From DASZGL01 sp035938875 (GTDB lineage Bacteria; Chloroflexota; Dormibacteria; Aeolococcales; Aeolococcaceae): a stretch of DNA of 51,578 nt. A program made the translations under genes and the position numbers. Of the stretch, positions 1-9,483 are shown one piece after another (within the stretch, counting starts at the first letter, position 1; every line of letters starts with the position of its first letter). The notes under the pieces are model-generated. The model was not told the origin of the DNA and searched no databases. It was given only the letters and a program-made list of their open reading frames with translations. The DNA lies in assembly GCA_035938875.1 (NCBI GenBank), contig DASZGL010000015.1, positions 1 to 51,578 of the forward strand. Reading direction: 5' to 3'.

Positions 1-474
1 TATCCGTCCGAGCACCTCGCCGCGTGGACCACCGAGTACGAGCGCAGCTTTTCACCCGGCGCCATCGGCGAGAACCTCACCGTCGCGGGGGGCTCCGAAG
101 CCGCCGTGTGCGTGGGCGACGTCTGGGGGTGGGGCGACGCCCTGCTCCAGGTCACCCAGCCCCGCCAACCCTGCTACAAGCTGGCCCTGCAGATGGACCT
201 CGCCGACCTGCCCAGCCGTTTCGAGAAGCTGGGTCGCTGCGGCTGGTACATGCGGGTGCTTCGCGCCGGTGTCGTACCCGTCGCCGGTCCCATCGTCGTC
301 GTCGAGCGCGATGGTGCAGGCATCAGCGTCCTCGACGCGCAGCGGGCGGCGCGGCGTGACGGCGGCCTGTCGGCAGCCGCGTGCCACGCGGTCGCCGCCC
401 ACCCAGCGCTTGGTGCCAGCTGGCGCGCCAGGGTCGTGGACCGTCTCGGTGGTGTAGTAGAGGGCGCGCGCTGA
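1..474 (+). CDS. MOSC-domain protein (YiiM-like), 5' end missing
   Basis: The reading frame is open from the first base and ends at TGA 472-474, so the start lies outside the window. The visible 157 residues begin YPSEHLAAW and contain GENLTV, CVGD and QPRQPCYKL. These are typical of MOSC proteins of the YiiM type, in which the conserved Cys (here in RQPCYKL, about residue 58) is thought to take part in sulfur or molybdenum-cofactor ligand handling. YiiM-type proteins act in detoxifying N-hydroxylated bases, but this particular substrate cannot be inferred. The stop overlaps the purD start by one base (TGATG), so the two genes are probably translated together. The C-terminal ~60 residues are less conserved. 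Confidence 0.85.
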   Translation, partial: YPSEHLAAWTTEYERSFSPGAIGENLTVAGGSEAAVCVGDVWGWGDALLQVTQPRQPCYKLALQMDLADLPSRFEKLGRCGWYMRVLRAGVVPVAGPIVVVERDGAGISVLDAQRAARRDGGLSAAACHAVAAHPALGASWRARVVDRLGGVVEGAR

Positions 475-1757
475 TGCGCATCCTTGTCGCCGGCTCAGGC
501 GGCCGCGAGCACGCCCTCGCCTGGGCATGCGCTCGTCGCGGCGCGGAGATCATCTGTGCGCCGGGGAACGGCGGCACCGCAACCATCGCCGAGAACGTCG
601 ACGTTGCCGCCGATGATGTCGAGAACATCGTCCGCCTGGCGCGCGAGCGTGGCGTCGATCTGGTGGTCATCGGCCCCGACGCCGCTGTCGCAGCGGGCCT
701 CGCCGACGCCTGCGCCGCCGCCGGCATCGCCGCCTTCGGACCGACTCGCGCCGCGGGTCGGATCGAGTCGAGCAAGGAGTTCGCCAAGCAGCTGATGGAC
801 AGCGCGGGCATCCCCACGGCGCGCTGGCGTGCCGGCGGCGCGGGCCAGCGCGAGGCGCTGCGCGCCTTTGTCGACGAGCTCGGTGGTGCCTGCGCGGTGA
901 AGGCTGACGGCCTCGCCCTGGGCAAGGGCGTGACCGTCTGCGACGACGCCGCCCAGGCGCGCGCGGCGATCGACGCGTGCCTGCTGGACGGAAGGTTCGG
1001 CGACGCCGGCGCGCGCGTCGTCGTCGAGGAGCGGCTCACCGGACGCGAGGTCAGCGTGCTGGCGCTGTCCGATGGCGAGCGCCTGCGCGTGTTGGTGCCG
1101 GCCTGCGACCACAAACGCGCCCACGACGGCGACCGCGGTCCCAACACAGGCGGCATGGGCGCATACGCGCCCGTCGGCTGGCTCGACGGCGACGCGCTGC
1201 GCACGCAGGCTGTGGAGCAGGTGCTGCAACCGTGCGTCGACGCGCTGAGCGAGCGCGGCACGCCATACCGCGGGTGCTTGTATACCGGGCTCATCCTCAC
1301 CGCAAGCGGGCTGCGGGTGCTCGAATTCAACGCGCGCTTCGGCGACCCCGAGGCCCAGGTACTGTTGCCGCTCCTCGTTGACGATGCACCGACGATGTTC
1401 GCTGCTTGTGTGCACGGTGAGCTCGTCGCCGGCGATGTCGCGGTTGTCGCGGGGGCGTCGGTCGGCGTCGTCGCCGCAGCCGAGGGCTACCCCGGCAGCG
1501 TACGCAAGGGCGACGCCATCGAGGGCGTCGACGAGGTCGAAGACGACGTCCTCGTCTTCCACGCCGGCACGGCACGCGATGCCGACGGCGTGCTGCGCAC
1601 CGCCGGAGGTCGGGTACTCACCGTGGTCTCACACAAGGCCACGCTGGAGAGCGCACGCCGGCATGTCTATGCCAACCTTGACCGGATCAGGTTTGCCGGT
1701 AGCTGGTACCGCAGCGACATCGCTGCGCCGGCGGCGCTGACGGTGCCGGTCCGTTGA
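474..1757 (+). CDS. purD: Phosphoribosylamine-glycine ligase (GAR synthetase)
   Basis: PurD joins phosphoribosylamine and glycine with ATP, the second step of purine synthesis, in the cytoplasm. The 427-residue product has the usual family length. It begins MRILVAGSGGREHALAW, the nucleotide-binding N-domain signature, and carries the ATP-grasp region (KADGLALGKGV, near residues 142-152) and the GDR-PNTGGMGAYAP and LEFNARFGDPEAQ motifs. ATG 474 was chosen because it opens directly with the conserved N-terminus and overlaps the previous stop (TGATG); an open frame upstream to 381 shows no family similarity. purE follows after 10 bases with a GAGGAAG ribosome site. Confidence 0.97.
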   Translation: MRILVAGSGGREHALAWACARRGAEIICAPGNGGTATIAENVDVAADDVENIVRLARERGVDLVVIGPDAAVAAGLADACAAAGIAAFGPTRAAGRIESSKEFAKQLMDSAGIPTARWRAGGAGQREALRAFVDELGGACAVKADGLALGKGVTVCDDAAQARAAIDACLLDGRFGDAGARVVVEERLTGREVSVLALSDGERLRVLVPACDHKRAHDGDRGPNTGGMGAYAPVGWLDGDALRTQAVEQVLQPCVDALSERGTPYRGCLYTGLILTASGLRVLEFNARFGDPEAQVLLPLLVDDAPTMFAACVHGELVAGDVAVVAGASVGVVAAAEGYPGSVRKGDAIEGVDEVEDDVLVFHAGTARDADGVLRTAGGRVLTVVSHKATLESARRHVYANLDRIRFAGSWYRSDIAAPAALTVPVR

Positions 1758-1767
1758 GGAAGAGTCG

Positions 1768-2265
1768 ATGAGCAGTGTCCTGGTGGGCATCGTGATGGGC
1801 AGCGAGAGCGACATGTCGGTGATGCAGCGGTGCACCGAGGTGCTCGACGGATATGGGATCGCCAGCGAGATCGGCGTCATGTCGGCGCATCGCGCGCCCG
1901 ACGTGGTCAGAGCGTACGCCAGCAGCGCCCGCGACCGCGGACTCCGCGTGCTGGTCGCGGGCGCGGGAGCGGCGGCGCATCTTCCCGGGGTGATGGCGTC
2001 GATGACCACGCTCCCGGTCATCGGTGTGCCCCTGTCGGGCACGCCGCTCCACGGCTTCGACGCACTGCTCAGCGTCGTGCAGATGCCCCCGGGGATTCCC
2101 GTCGCCACCGTTGCCGTCGGCGAGATGGGCGCGCGCAATGCGGGCCACCTGGCGGCGCAGATCCTTGCCCTGTCCGACGCGGCCATCGCCGAGGCCGTGG
2201 AGCGGATGCGCGCGGGGATGCGCGCCAAAGTCCGCCTTCCCGAGGGCTTCTCCGCGCCGGACTGA
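1768..2265 (+). CDS. purE: N5-carboxyaminoimidazole ribonucleotide mutase (PurE)
   Basis: PurE converts N5-CAIR, made by PurK, to CAIR in class I organisms; class II enzymes instead carboxylate AIR directly with CO2. The 165-residue protein has the whole PurE core: GSESDMSVM near the start, MSAHRAPD, GAGAAAHLPGV and LLSVVQMPPGIPVATVAVG. It looks like class I by overall similarity, although the usual GKAGAKNA segment reads GEMGARNA here. No purK lies in this window, so the source of N5-CAIR must be elsewhere or the enzyme may work without it. The start has a GAGGAAG Shine-Dalgarno six bases upstream. A biotin-carboxylase pair follows directly. Confidence 0.96.
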   Translation: MSSVLVGIVMGSESDMSVMQRCTEVLDGYGIASEIGVMSAHRAPDVVRAYASSARDRGLRVLVAGAGAAAHLPGVMASMTTLPVIGVPLSGTPLHGFDALLSVVQMPPGIPVATVAVGEMGARNAGHLAAQILALSDAAIAEAVERMRAGMRAKVRLPEGFSAPD

Positions 2266-2266
2266 G

Positions 2267-2295
2267 CCGGAGCGGGACCGGGGCGCATCTACAAT
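2267..2295 (+). promoter_or_regulatory. Promoter of the biotin-carboxylase pair, leaderless type
   Basis: CCGGAG (2267-2272), a 17-base spacer and TACAAT (2290-2295) lie just after the purE stop. ATG 2306 is ten bases past the -10 box, and neither candidate start has a ribosome site. This suggests that the carboxylase genes can be transcribed separately from purD-purE. Confidence 0.5.
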
Positions 2296-2305
2296 GGCTC
2301 GGCCC

Positions 2306-4129
2306 ATGCCCACCATTGAGCTGGTGGAGACCTCGCTCCGGCACGGCCAGCAGACCCTTCTTCTCAGCCGTCTCCGCCGCCGTCACCTCATCCCGGTTGC
2401 CTCGCTGCTCGACCAGTGCGGGCTGGCGGCGCTGGACGTCTTCGGCGGCGCCACCTTCGAAGCCTGCCTGCGCTTTCTCGGCGAGGATCCATTCGATCGC
2501 CTCCGCGCCATCAAGGAAGCTGCGTCGACGACGCCGCTGCTCGCCCTGGTTCGCGGGCAGGCCCTGGTGGGACACCGGCAGATGGCCGACGACGTCGTCG
2601 CCGGCTTCGTCAAGATCGCCGCCGCAACCGGCGTCGACATCTTCCGCTGCTACGACTCGCTCAACGATCCCCGCAACCTGGAACGCATCGTCACCGCCGT
2701 CCACGCCGAGGGAAAGCGTGCCGAGGGCGCGCTCGTCTACACCGAGTCGCCGGTGCACAACGTCGACGGCTTCGTCGCTCTGGGCCGGCGGCTGCGCGAG
2801 CTCGAATACGACTCGCTGTGCGTCTACGATCCCGCGGGCCTGGTCGGCGCCGGCACCGTTGCCAGGCTGGTACGTGGCTTGATCGACGCCACCGGGCTTC
2901 CCGTCAATGTCCACTCCGCCGCGCTGACCGGGCAGGCGGGTCTCGCCTACCTTGCCGCCGCGCAGGCCGGCGCGGCGAGCCTCGACGTCGCCCTCGCGCC
3001 GTTGGCGGGAGGCGCGTCACTGCCGGCGACCGAAGGCGTGGCCACCGCGCTGCAGGGCACGCCGGTCGAGGCCTGTGGCGACCTCGACACCATCGCCGCC
3101 GCGTCCGCGCTGCTCGACGACGAGCTCCATCTCTACCGCGCGCTCGTCGACCCCGCGGCGTGGCGCATGGACACCTCGGTGCTGCGCACTCAGCTGGCGC
3201 CAACCGCGGTCGACCATCTCCGTGCCGAGCTACGCGAGCGCAACGCGCTCGACCGTCTCGGTGCCGTGCAGGCGGAGATCCCCCGGGTGCGTGCTGAGCT
3301 CGGCTACCCGCCGCTGATCACCCCCATCTCCCAGATCGTCGCCACCCAGGCGGTCTACAACGTCTGCGACACCGAGCGCTATTCGACCATCAGCCAGGAG
3401 GTCAAGGACTACTGCCTGGGCCTCTACGGCGAGCCGCCGGGACGCATCGACCCCGACGTGCGCCGCGTCGTCAACGGCCGCGAGGAGCCGATCACCTGCC
3501 GGCCGGCGGATCTGCTCGAACCGCAGCTGCCAAGCCTGCGTCGGGAGATGAAGCGCGAGGGGATACGTGTTTCTGGCGAGGGCGACGTCATCTGCTACGC
3601 GCTCTTCCCGCACGCCACCGCCGCGCTGCTCCAGGGCGAGGCAACCGTCGAGCTCCTCGGCGACGAACCCGAGGCGCAGGTGCAGCCGGCCGACGAGACC
3701 GCGACACCGATCGCTGCCGACGAGAAAGCGTCGTCGGCGGGTGCAGGCTCGCCGCCGGAGGCGCCGCCGGCGGTCGAGATGCGTGAGCTGCGCGTCGAGG
3801 TCGACGGAGAGGAGTACATGGTCAGGGTGACCGCCCCGGCGGGAACATTCGGCGCCGGCGGCAGCGCCTCCAGCGGTGACGGAATCGCCGCCAACGGTGG
3901 GCGGCCGGTGGTGCGTGAGGGCACGGTGGTGGCCCCGATGCAGGGACTCATCCTGCGCGTGCCGGTGTCCGTCGGCGACAGCGTCGAGCTCGGTGACGTC
4001 GTCGCCGTGCTCGAGGCGATGAAGATGCAGAACGACGTCGTGGCGACGCGCGCCGGCGTGGTCCGCGAGGTCTACGTCGACGAGGGAACCGTGGTCTCCC
4101 CCAAGGATCCCATCGTCCTGATCAGCTGA
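2306..4129 (+). CDS. Carboxyltransferase-biotinyl carrier protein (OadA/PycB-like) with a degenerate metal site
   Basis: The 607-residue protein matches the oxaloacetate decarboxylase alpha / pyruvate carboxylase B family from end to end. Residues ~1-270 are the HMGL-like TIM barrel (GGATFEACLRFLGEDP, FRCYDSLNDPRN), ~290-460 the conserved carboxylase domain (TPISQIVATQAVYN, CRPADLLEP), then a Glu/Pro/Ala-rich linker, and ~530-607 a biotinyl domain with EAMKMQND (biotinyl Lys573). In the family the metal is held by an Asp (RDAHQS), a carbamylated Lys (IKDMSG) and two His (HLHCH). Here those positions read RHGQQT (Asp to His13), VYDPAG (Lys to Tyr174) and NVHSA (Asn201, His203 kept). Either the barrel is inactive or its chemistry differs. 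ATG 2306 is preferred because a TACAAT -10 box overlaps the alternative ATG 2294. The partner biotin carboxylase follows after 5 bases. Confidence 0.85.
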   Translation: MPTIELVETSLRHGQQTLLLSRLRRRHLIPVASLLDQCGLAALDVFGGATFEACLRFLGEDPFDRLRAIKEAASTTPLLALVRGQALVGHRQMADDVVAGFVKIAAATGVDIFRCYDSLNDPRNLERIVTAVHAEGKRAEGALVYTESPVHNVDGFVALGRRLRELEYDSLCVYDPAGLVGAGTVARLVRGLIDATGLPVNVHSAALTGQAGLAYLAAAQAGAASLDVALAPLAGGASLPATEGVATALQGTPVEACGDLDTIAAASALLDDELHLYRALVDPAAWRMDTSVLRTQLAPTAVDHLRAELRERNALDRLGAVQAEIPRVRAELGYPPLITPISQIVATQAVYNVCDTERYSTISQEVKDYCLGLYGEPPGRIDPDVRRVVNGREEPITCRPADLLEPQLPSLRREMKREGIRVSGEGDVICYALFPHATAALLQGEATVELLGDEPEAQVQPADETATPIAADEKASSAGAGSPPEAPPAVEMRELRVEVDGEEYMVRVTAPAGTFGAGGSASSGDGIAANGGRPVVREGTVVAPMQGLILRVPVSVGDSVELGDVVAVLEAMKMQNDVVATRAGVVREVYVDEGTVVSPKDPIVLIS

Positions 4130-4134
4130 TCGGC

Positions 4135-5583
<1,449 letters not shown>

Positions 5584-5617
5584 GCGTCCCGTCGCCGAGG
5601 TACGGGACACAAGCCTG

Positions 5618-6373
5618 ATGCCGGAATGGTCCGGCGAGCTCCTCGTCGCCGGCTGCCTTCGTCCCTGGGCGGAGCGTGTCGTCGACGTGGTGCGACCGCT
5701 GCCCGGCGAGCGCTGCCTCGACGTCCTCAGCGACGGCACCGCGCTGCACAGCCGGCTGCACAGCGCCGTGGGCGACACGGGATCGGTCAGGGTTGTCGGC
5801 GATGACATCGCCGGCCTGCGCGAGCATCGAGGAGTCATCGACGTCGCCGTGTCGCTCTTCGGTCTCGCCCACGCGGTCGACCCGGCGGCGACGCTTGCGG
5901 CGATGCACGCGTCGCTGCGCGAGCGAGGGCGCCTCGCCTGTGTCGTGTGGGGGGGACGCGAAGGCGCGGCGCACGAGGCCGCCCTGTTCGATGCGGTGGC
6001 GCACGAGACGGACGTACGACTCGCCTTTGTCAGCTCGGCCATGGCCCTCGGCGAACCCGGCGCCGCCGAGTCCGTCGTCGCAGCGGTAGAGATGCGGCAT
6101 CAGCTGCGATTGCGGCGGCTGCGTGACGTCGTCCGCTTTGACGGCGTCGATCACCTCTGGGCCGCCCTCGTCGACGAACGGCCCGACGTCAGCAACGCGC
6201 TGCGCGACTGCACAGCCGAGGGGCTACGGGCCGCACGCCGGCGCTGTGGCCGCAGCCTCGTCGATTACGCGGCCGCCGACGACACCCTGCGCATCCCTGT
6301 CGAGGCCGTGCTCGTCGCTTGCGGCCCGGTCGTCATACCGACAGCGGCTCAGCCGTTGAGCGTCGTCCGATAG
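5618..6373 (+). CDS. SAM methyltransferase-like protein with an eroded cofactor motif
   Basis: The 251-residue protein starts MPEWSGELLVAGCLRPWAERV. It has the layout of a class I methyltransferase: a strand-loop at CLDVLSDGTALHSRL, then VAVSLFGLAHAVDPAATL and a RERGRLACVVWGG strand typical of the segment after motif IV. Motif I normally reads with GxGxG, but no such glycines are present, so SAM binding is doubtful. It follows the biotin carboxylase by 34 bases without an obvious ribosome site. Its last 25 bases overlap the 3' end of the opposing beta-propeller gene. A bona fide ORF is likely from frame quality and conserved-fold pattern; the function is unknown. Confidence 0.6.
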   Translation: MPEWSGELLVAGCLRPWAERVVDVVRPLPGERCLDVLSDGTALHSRLHSAVGDTGSVRVVGDDIAGLREHRGVIDVAVSLFGLAHAVDPAATLAAMHASLRERGRLACVVWGGREGAAHEAALFDAVAHETDVRLAFVSSAMALGEPGAAESVVAAVEMRHQLRLRRLRDVVRFDGVDHLWAALVDERPDVSNALRDCTAEGLRAARRRCGRSLVDYAAADDTLRIPVEAVLVACGPVVIPTAAQPLSVVR

Positions 6374-8742
6374 GGCGCAGCCAGTGGCTGGCCTTCGACG
6401 TCGATCAGGCTGACACCGATGCTCAGCGTCAGCGGCCGCGCACCGGTGACGCTGACGGTTGCCACCCGCGTCGACGGGTCGTACGTGACACTCGTGTCGA
6501 GGTGCTTGCCGGCGCTGTTGAGCACGGTGATGGCCTTGGCCACGGTCTCGCTGCGCAGGTCGCTGTCAAAGGTGATGTGCAACACGGTGCTCAGTGGATC
6601 GCCACTGCTATCGACGTGGACGACCTGTGCGCCGAGCGGCTCGGGGCGTAGCGGCGTCGCCGCGATCGCCGTGAGCGCGTAGGGACCGCCCGCCGTTGCG
6701 CGGTCGACGGTGGCTGTCTCGTCGCTCGACAGCGCCGGGCTCAATGTCGCGGTATCGAGCTTGCTCGGATCGCGGATCAGCCGGATGCTGGCGACGACGG
6801 CGGTGCTGCTCCCGGGCGCCCGCTCGATGCGGACGACATAACCCCGGCTGAGCGCCGCCGGCGTCACCGTGACCAGGTCCGCTGCGGCCTGCGGCGCCAC
6901 CAGCGAGCCGAGCGTGCCCACCGAGCCCCCGACCTGGGCGTCGACCAGCTTGTTCACCAACGCGGAGGCCTCGGCGGGAACGCTGCTGGGGGCCTCGCCC
7001 GTGGCGGCACCGGGCAGCGATGCCAGCTCGGCAGTCGCGTGGGTTCCGCCGGCCACCGTCGCCAGGGTGTCGCCCCCGGCGGAGAGCACGGGACGGCCGA
7101 GTCCCTGGCTCGACACCGTGGCCAGCAGCGTGCCCGCGGGCAGGTTGGCGACGCGGAGCTCGCCGGCGCCATTGGCGTGGTGGAGGATGTAGGCGAGGCG
7201 AGATCCGCTGCCGTCGACGGCCAGGGAGTCGACGCTGCTGCCCTGGTCGACGCCCGGCACCGGAACGTTGACGCTGTCGCCGCCCGCGGATGCGGCGGAC
7301 AGCAAGGCAGCCGACGTGGAATCCACCCAAAGAACCCTGTTGCCGTCGCGGCTGAAGGCGACCGCGGTCGCGGCGTGGTTCAGCGGGTGGCTGCTGCCCG
7401 TGACCAGGTCGACGACGATGCCCTGGGCTGCGGCGCCGCCGGGAGTGGCCGCGGGGGTGGAGCCGGGAGTCGGTGACGACCCTGGGGTCGGTGCCGGCGT
7501 TGCCGACGACGGCGCCGGGCCGATGTAGGCATAGCGGCCGTCCGCGGAGAAGACCACCGTCGCGCGTGCGGGGATGGCGTGCTGCCCGGGAACCGTGCGC
7601 ACCTTGCCCTGGAGATCGACGGTGTGAAGCGAGCCGCCGGTCACGAAGATCACCGTGGGATGCAGGTCGTCACCGCCCCACGCCAGTGGGCTTTGGGGGT
7701 CGTCGGTCGTGGTCAGTGTGGTGAGGTGCGATCCATCCGCATTGGCGACCTCGACGGCCGCGTGACCGCTGCCGTCTGCCGGCCCGAGCAGGGCAAGGGA
7801 GCGCTCGCCGCTGCTCAGCGCGATGGCGGCCACGGGGTCACCGAGTCGTTGCGCGGTGCCGTCGGCGCTGACCCGGAACAGTCCCGGTGCGGGTGCCGAC
7901 GGCGTCGGCGCCGGTGTGAGGGTGACGCCAAGCGGCAGGGGCGTCGCCGTCGCGGGGGCTGGTGAACCCGGCGCCGGCGTTGCCGGCACCGACGATGCGC
8001 TCGTCGGGGCTGCGTTGCTGGCCAGGAGGTTTCCGTCGCCGCCGATGATGAGCTGGGCGCCGCCATCCACGGGGACGACCGGGTGCAGCGCGAGCTGCGG
8101 CGGGCCGGTGGGCGTCGGCGTCGGCGTGGGGCTCGCCGCCGGGTGGGTGCCGAAGGCGATGTGGATGTCGGCCGGGGCAACGCTTCCGTCGGCGGCGCGC
8201 GCCGAGGCCTTGGCGATGGTGACGGTGTACGGCGTGTTGCCGCTCAGCTTGTTCACCGGGGTCAGCACCAGCGTGTTGCCGTCCCACTGCCTGGTGACCT
8301 GGGTGGCGGGCTGGATGCGCAGACCACCCTCAACGGCGGCGTGGTCCATGGCCTGGGTGAAGGAGATGCGGATCACGTCGTTGGGATCGACGTTGGCCTG
8401 TCCGTCGACCTGCGAATTGGCGCTGACGACGACGCTGTCGTGCGGGTGGGAGAGCACCACCGTGGCGACGACGGCGGCGATCATGGCGACGCCCAGTCCC
8501 GCGCCCGTCCAGGCAAATGCCGCCGGGCGCGGGCGGAGCCTGCGGAGACCGCGGGGGCGCAGCTCCGCGGCGGCTGCGTCCACGAGACGGGCGCGCAGGT
8601 ACGCCTTGAAGTGCGGTGCCGGCACGGGATCGGGCATCGAGGCGTGTAGCCGTCGGGCCACGTCGCGAAGCTCGGGCTCTTTGTTGTAGATGTCCTCGAG
8701 CTCGGGGTCGAAACCGCGGTCGAGCGGCGGGCGACCGGCCAT
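6349..8742 (-). CDS. Membrane-anchored beta-propeller protein, probable anti-sigma factor/sensor
   Basis: The 797-residue protein starts on the last base of the sigma-factor stop codon (TGATG), so the two are co-translated. Residues 1-74 are cytoplasmic, with a segment (PVPAPHFKAYLRARL, ~39-53) like the N-termini of ECF-linked anti-sigma proteins in Actinobacteria and Chloroflexi. One transmembrane helix follows (~75-98). The outside part has an Ig-like Big_5-type domain (~104-200; DVIRISFTQAMDH, NTPYTVTI), Pro-Thr linkers (PTPTPTPT and SSPTPGSTP), and a long repeated-strand region resembling a TolB/WD40 propeller (SADGRYAYI, SRDGNRVLWVD). This architecture suggests that an extracellular signal is sensed and passed to the sigma factor. 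That role is inferred from context; no zinc-binding anti-sigma motif is seen. Confidence 0.72.
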   Translation of the reverse strand: MAGRPPLDRGFDPELEDIYNKEPELRDVARRLHASMPDPVPAPHFKAYLRARLVDAAAAELRPRGLRRLRPRPAAFAWTGAGLGVAMIAAVVATVVLSHPHDSVVVSANSQVDGQANVDPNDVIRISFTQAMDHAAVEGGLRIQPATQVTRQWDGNTLVLTPVNKLSGNTPYTVTIAKASARAADGSVAPADIHIAFGTHPAASPTPTPTPTGPPQLALHPVVPVDGGAQLIIGGDGNLLASNAAPTSASSVPATPAPGSPAPATATPLPLGVTLTPAPTPSAPAPGLFRVSADGTAQRLGDPVAAIALSSGERSLALLGPADGSGHAAVEVANADGSHLTTLTTTDDPQSPLAWGGDDLHPTVIFVTGGSLHTVDLQGKVRTVPGQHAIPARATVVFSADGRYAYIGPAPSSATPAPTPGSSPTPGSTPAATPGGAAAQGIVVDLVTGSSHPLNHAATAVAFSRDGNRVLWVDSTSAALLSAASAGGDSVNVPVPGVDQGSSVDSLAVDGSGSRLAYILHHANGAGELRVANLPAGTLLATVSSQGLGRPVLSAGGDTLATVAGGTHATAELASLPGAATGEAPSSVPAEASALVNKLVDAQVGGSVGTLGSLVAPQAAADLVTVTPAALSRGYVVRIERAPGSSTAVVASIRLIRDPSKLDTATLSPALSSDETATVDRATAGGPYALTAIAATPLRPEPLGAQVVHVDSSGDPLSTVLHITFDSDLRSETVAKAITVLNSAGKHLDTSVTYDPSTRVATVSVTGARPLTLSIGVSLIDVEGQPLAAPYRTTLNG

Positions 8743-9308
8743 CACACCGTCTCCCGAAGGCTGGCCACGCCGATTCCCAGACGCTGGCGAACGCCGATCA
8801 TGCCGCGGTGGATGAGCAGCTTCACCGCTCCCTCGCTCTTGCCCATGATCTGGCCGATCTGCGCCAGCTTGAGATCCTCGCCCAGCTTGAGGGTCAGTGC
8901 CGTCCGCTGTTGCACGGGCAGCGTGTCGATCGCCGCCCACACCCGGGCTGCCTCATCACGCTGCGCGATCTGCTCGTCGACGGGAAGCTGCCGGTCGGAG
9001 ACTCCCATCGCCGAATCCAGCTCCGCCTCGGGGCGCTTGCCGCGGTAGTGGTCGGCGATTGCGTTCACGCTGATCTGGTAGAGCCAGGCACTGAATGGAT
9101 GGCCGCTCGGCCGGTAGCGATGGATGGCGCGGAGCGCCTTGAAGAAGACGTCGGAGGTGACGTCTTCGGCGGAGTCCTGATCCCGCAACCGGCTGTAAAC
9201 AAACCTGTATATCTGCCCGAAATAGTGGTCGTATAGCTCGCCGAACGCCTCGGGCTCGACCTTGGCTCGCTCGACCAGCTGGTCCTCGTACGCCCGGGGG
9301 AGGGTCAT
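8742..9308 (-). CDS. ECF-type RNA polymerase sigma factor
   Basis: The protein has 188 residues from ATG 9308. Sigma region 2 binds core polymerase and the -10 element (ELYDHYFGQIYRFVYSRL, DSAEDVTSDVFFKAL, FSAWLYQISVNAIADHYRGKR). Region 4 carries the -35-binding helix-turn-helix (LPVQQRTALTLKLGEDL, IGQIMGKSEGAVKLLIHRG). It would direct polymerase to a small regulon, probably including its own operon. ATG 9308 is chosen because it overlaps the stop of a 12-codon leader ORF that has a good ribosome site; TTG 9335 would add nine residues. The downstream membrane protein is its likely antagonist. A TATACT -10-like box lies at 9460-9465 on the same strand, leaving a leader of about 120-150 bases. 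Confidence 0.9.
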   Translation of the reverse strand: MTLPRAYEDQLVERAKVEPEAFGELYDHYFGQIYRFVYSRLRDQDSAEDVTSDVFFKALRAIHRYRPSGHPFSAWLYQISVNAIADHYRGKRPEAELDSAMGVSDRQLPVDEQIAQRDEAARVWAAIDTLPVQQRTALTLKLGEDLKLAQIGQIMGKSEGAVKLLIHRGMIGVRQRLGIGVASLRETV

Positions 9309-9343
9309 CTCCTGCTCGGACGTCCGTGCCTGCAAAACGGCAC
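9305..9343 (-). CDS. Possible 12-aa leader peptide ahead of the sigma factor
   Basis: GTG 9343 opens a 12-codon frame (MPFCRHGRPSRR) with a GAGGAAA ribosome site six bases upstream. Its TGA (9307-9305) overlaps the sigma-factor ATG as ATGA. It may serve translational coupling or attenuation rather than make a functional peptide. There is no similarity evidence; the support is the ribosome site and the overlap only. Confidence 0.35.
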   Translation of the reverse strand: MPFCRHGRPSRR

Positions 9344-9459
9344 GCGCGTTTCCTCAGTTACGCAGTTGGACAATGGACCTCGGGGCGCCAGCTGGGCTCT
9401 GGGCCGCCGGCGGGGGAAGCTGCGGGGCCGCTCGCGACGTGGCTGGTTGGCGGGCCACG

Positions 9460-9465
9460 AGTATA
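9460..9465 (-). promoter_or_regulatory. Putative -10 box of the sigma-factor operon
   Basis: TATACT is read on the minus strand, the best -10-like hexamer in the gap between the divergent sigma-factor and purB genes. No clear TTGACA-like -35 is found 16-18 bases upstream. Confidence 0.35.
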
Positions 9466-9483
9466 GGTAGGCCGGTCCGCAGG

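Noticed and set aside
7430..7520. Pro-Thr-Gly-rich repeated codons in the propeller gene as a mobile or minisatellite repeat
   Set aside because: The pattern is a low-complexity linker in frame, without regular unit length at DNA level.
7823..8689. 288-codon plus-strand frame opposite the propeller gene
   Set aside because: Rich in Gly/Ala/Val with no motif; it is the shadow of the Pro-Thr linkers and strands of the minus-strand gene.
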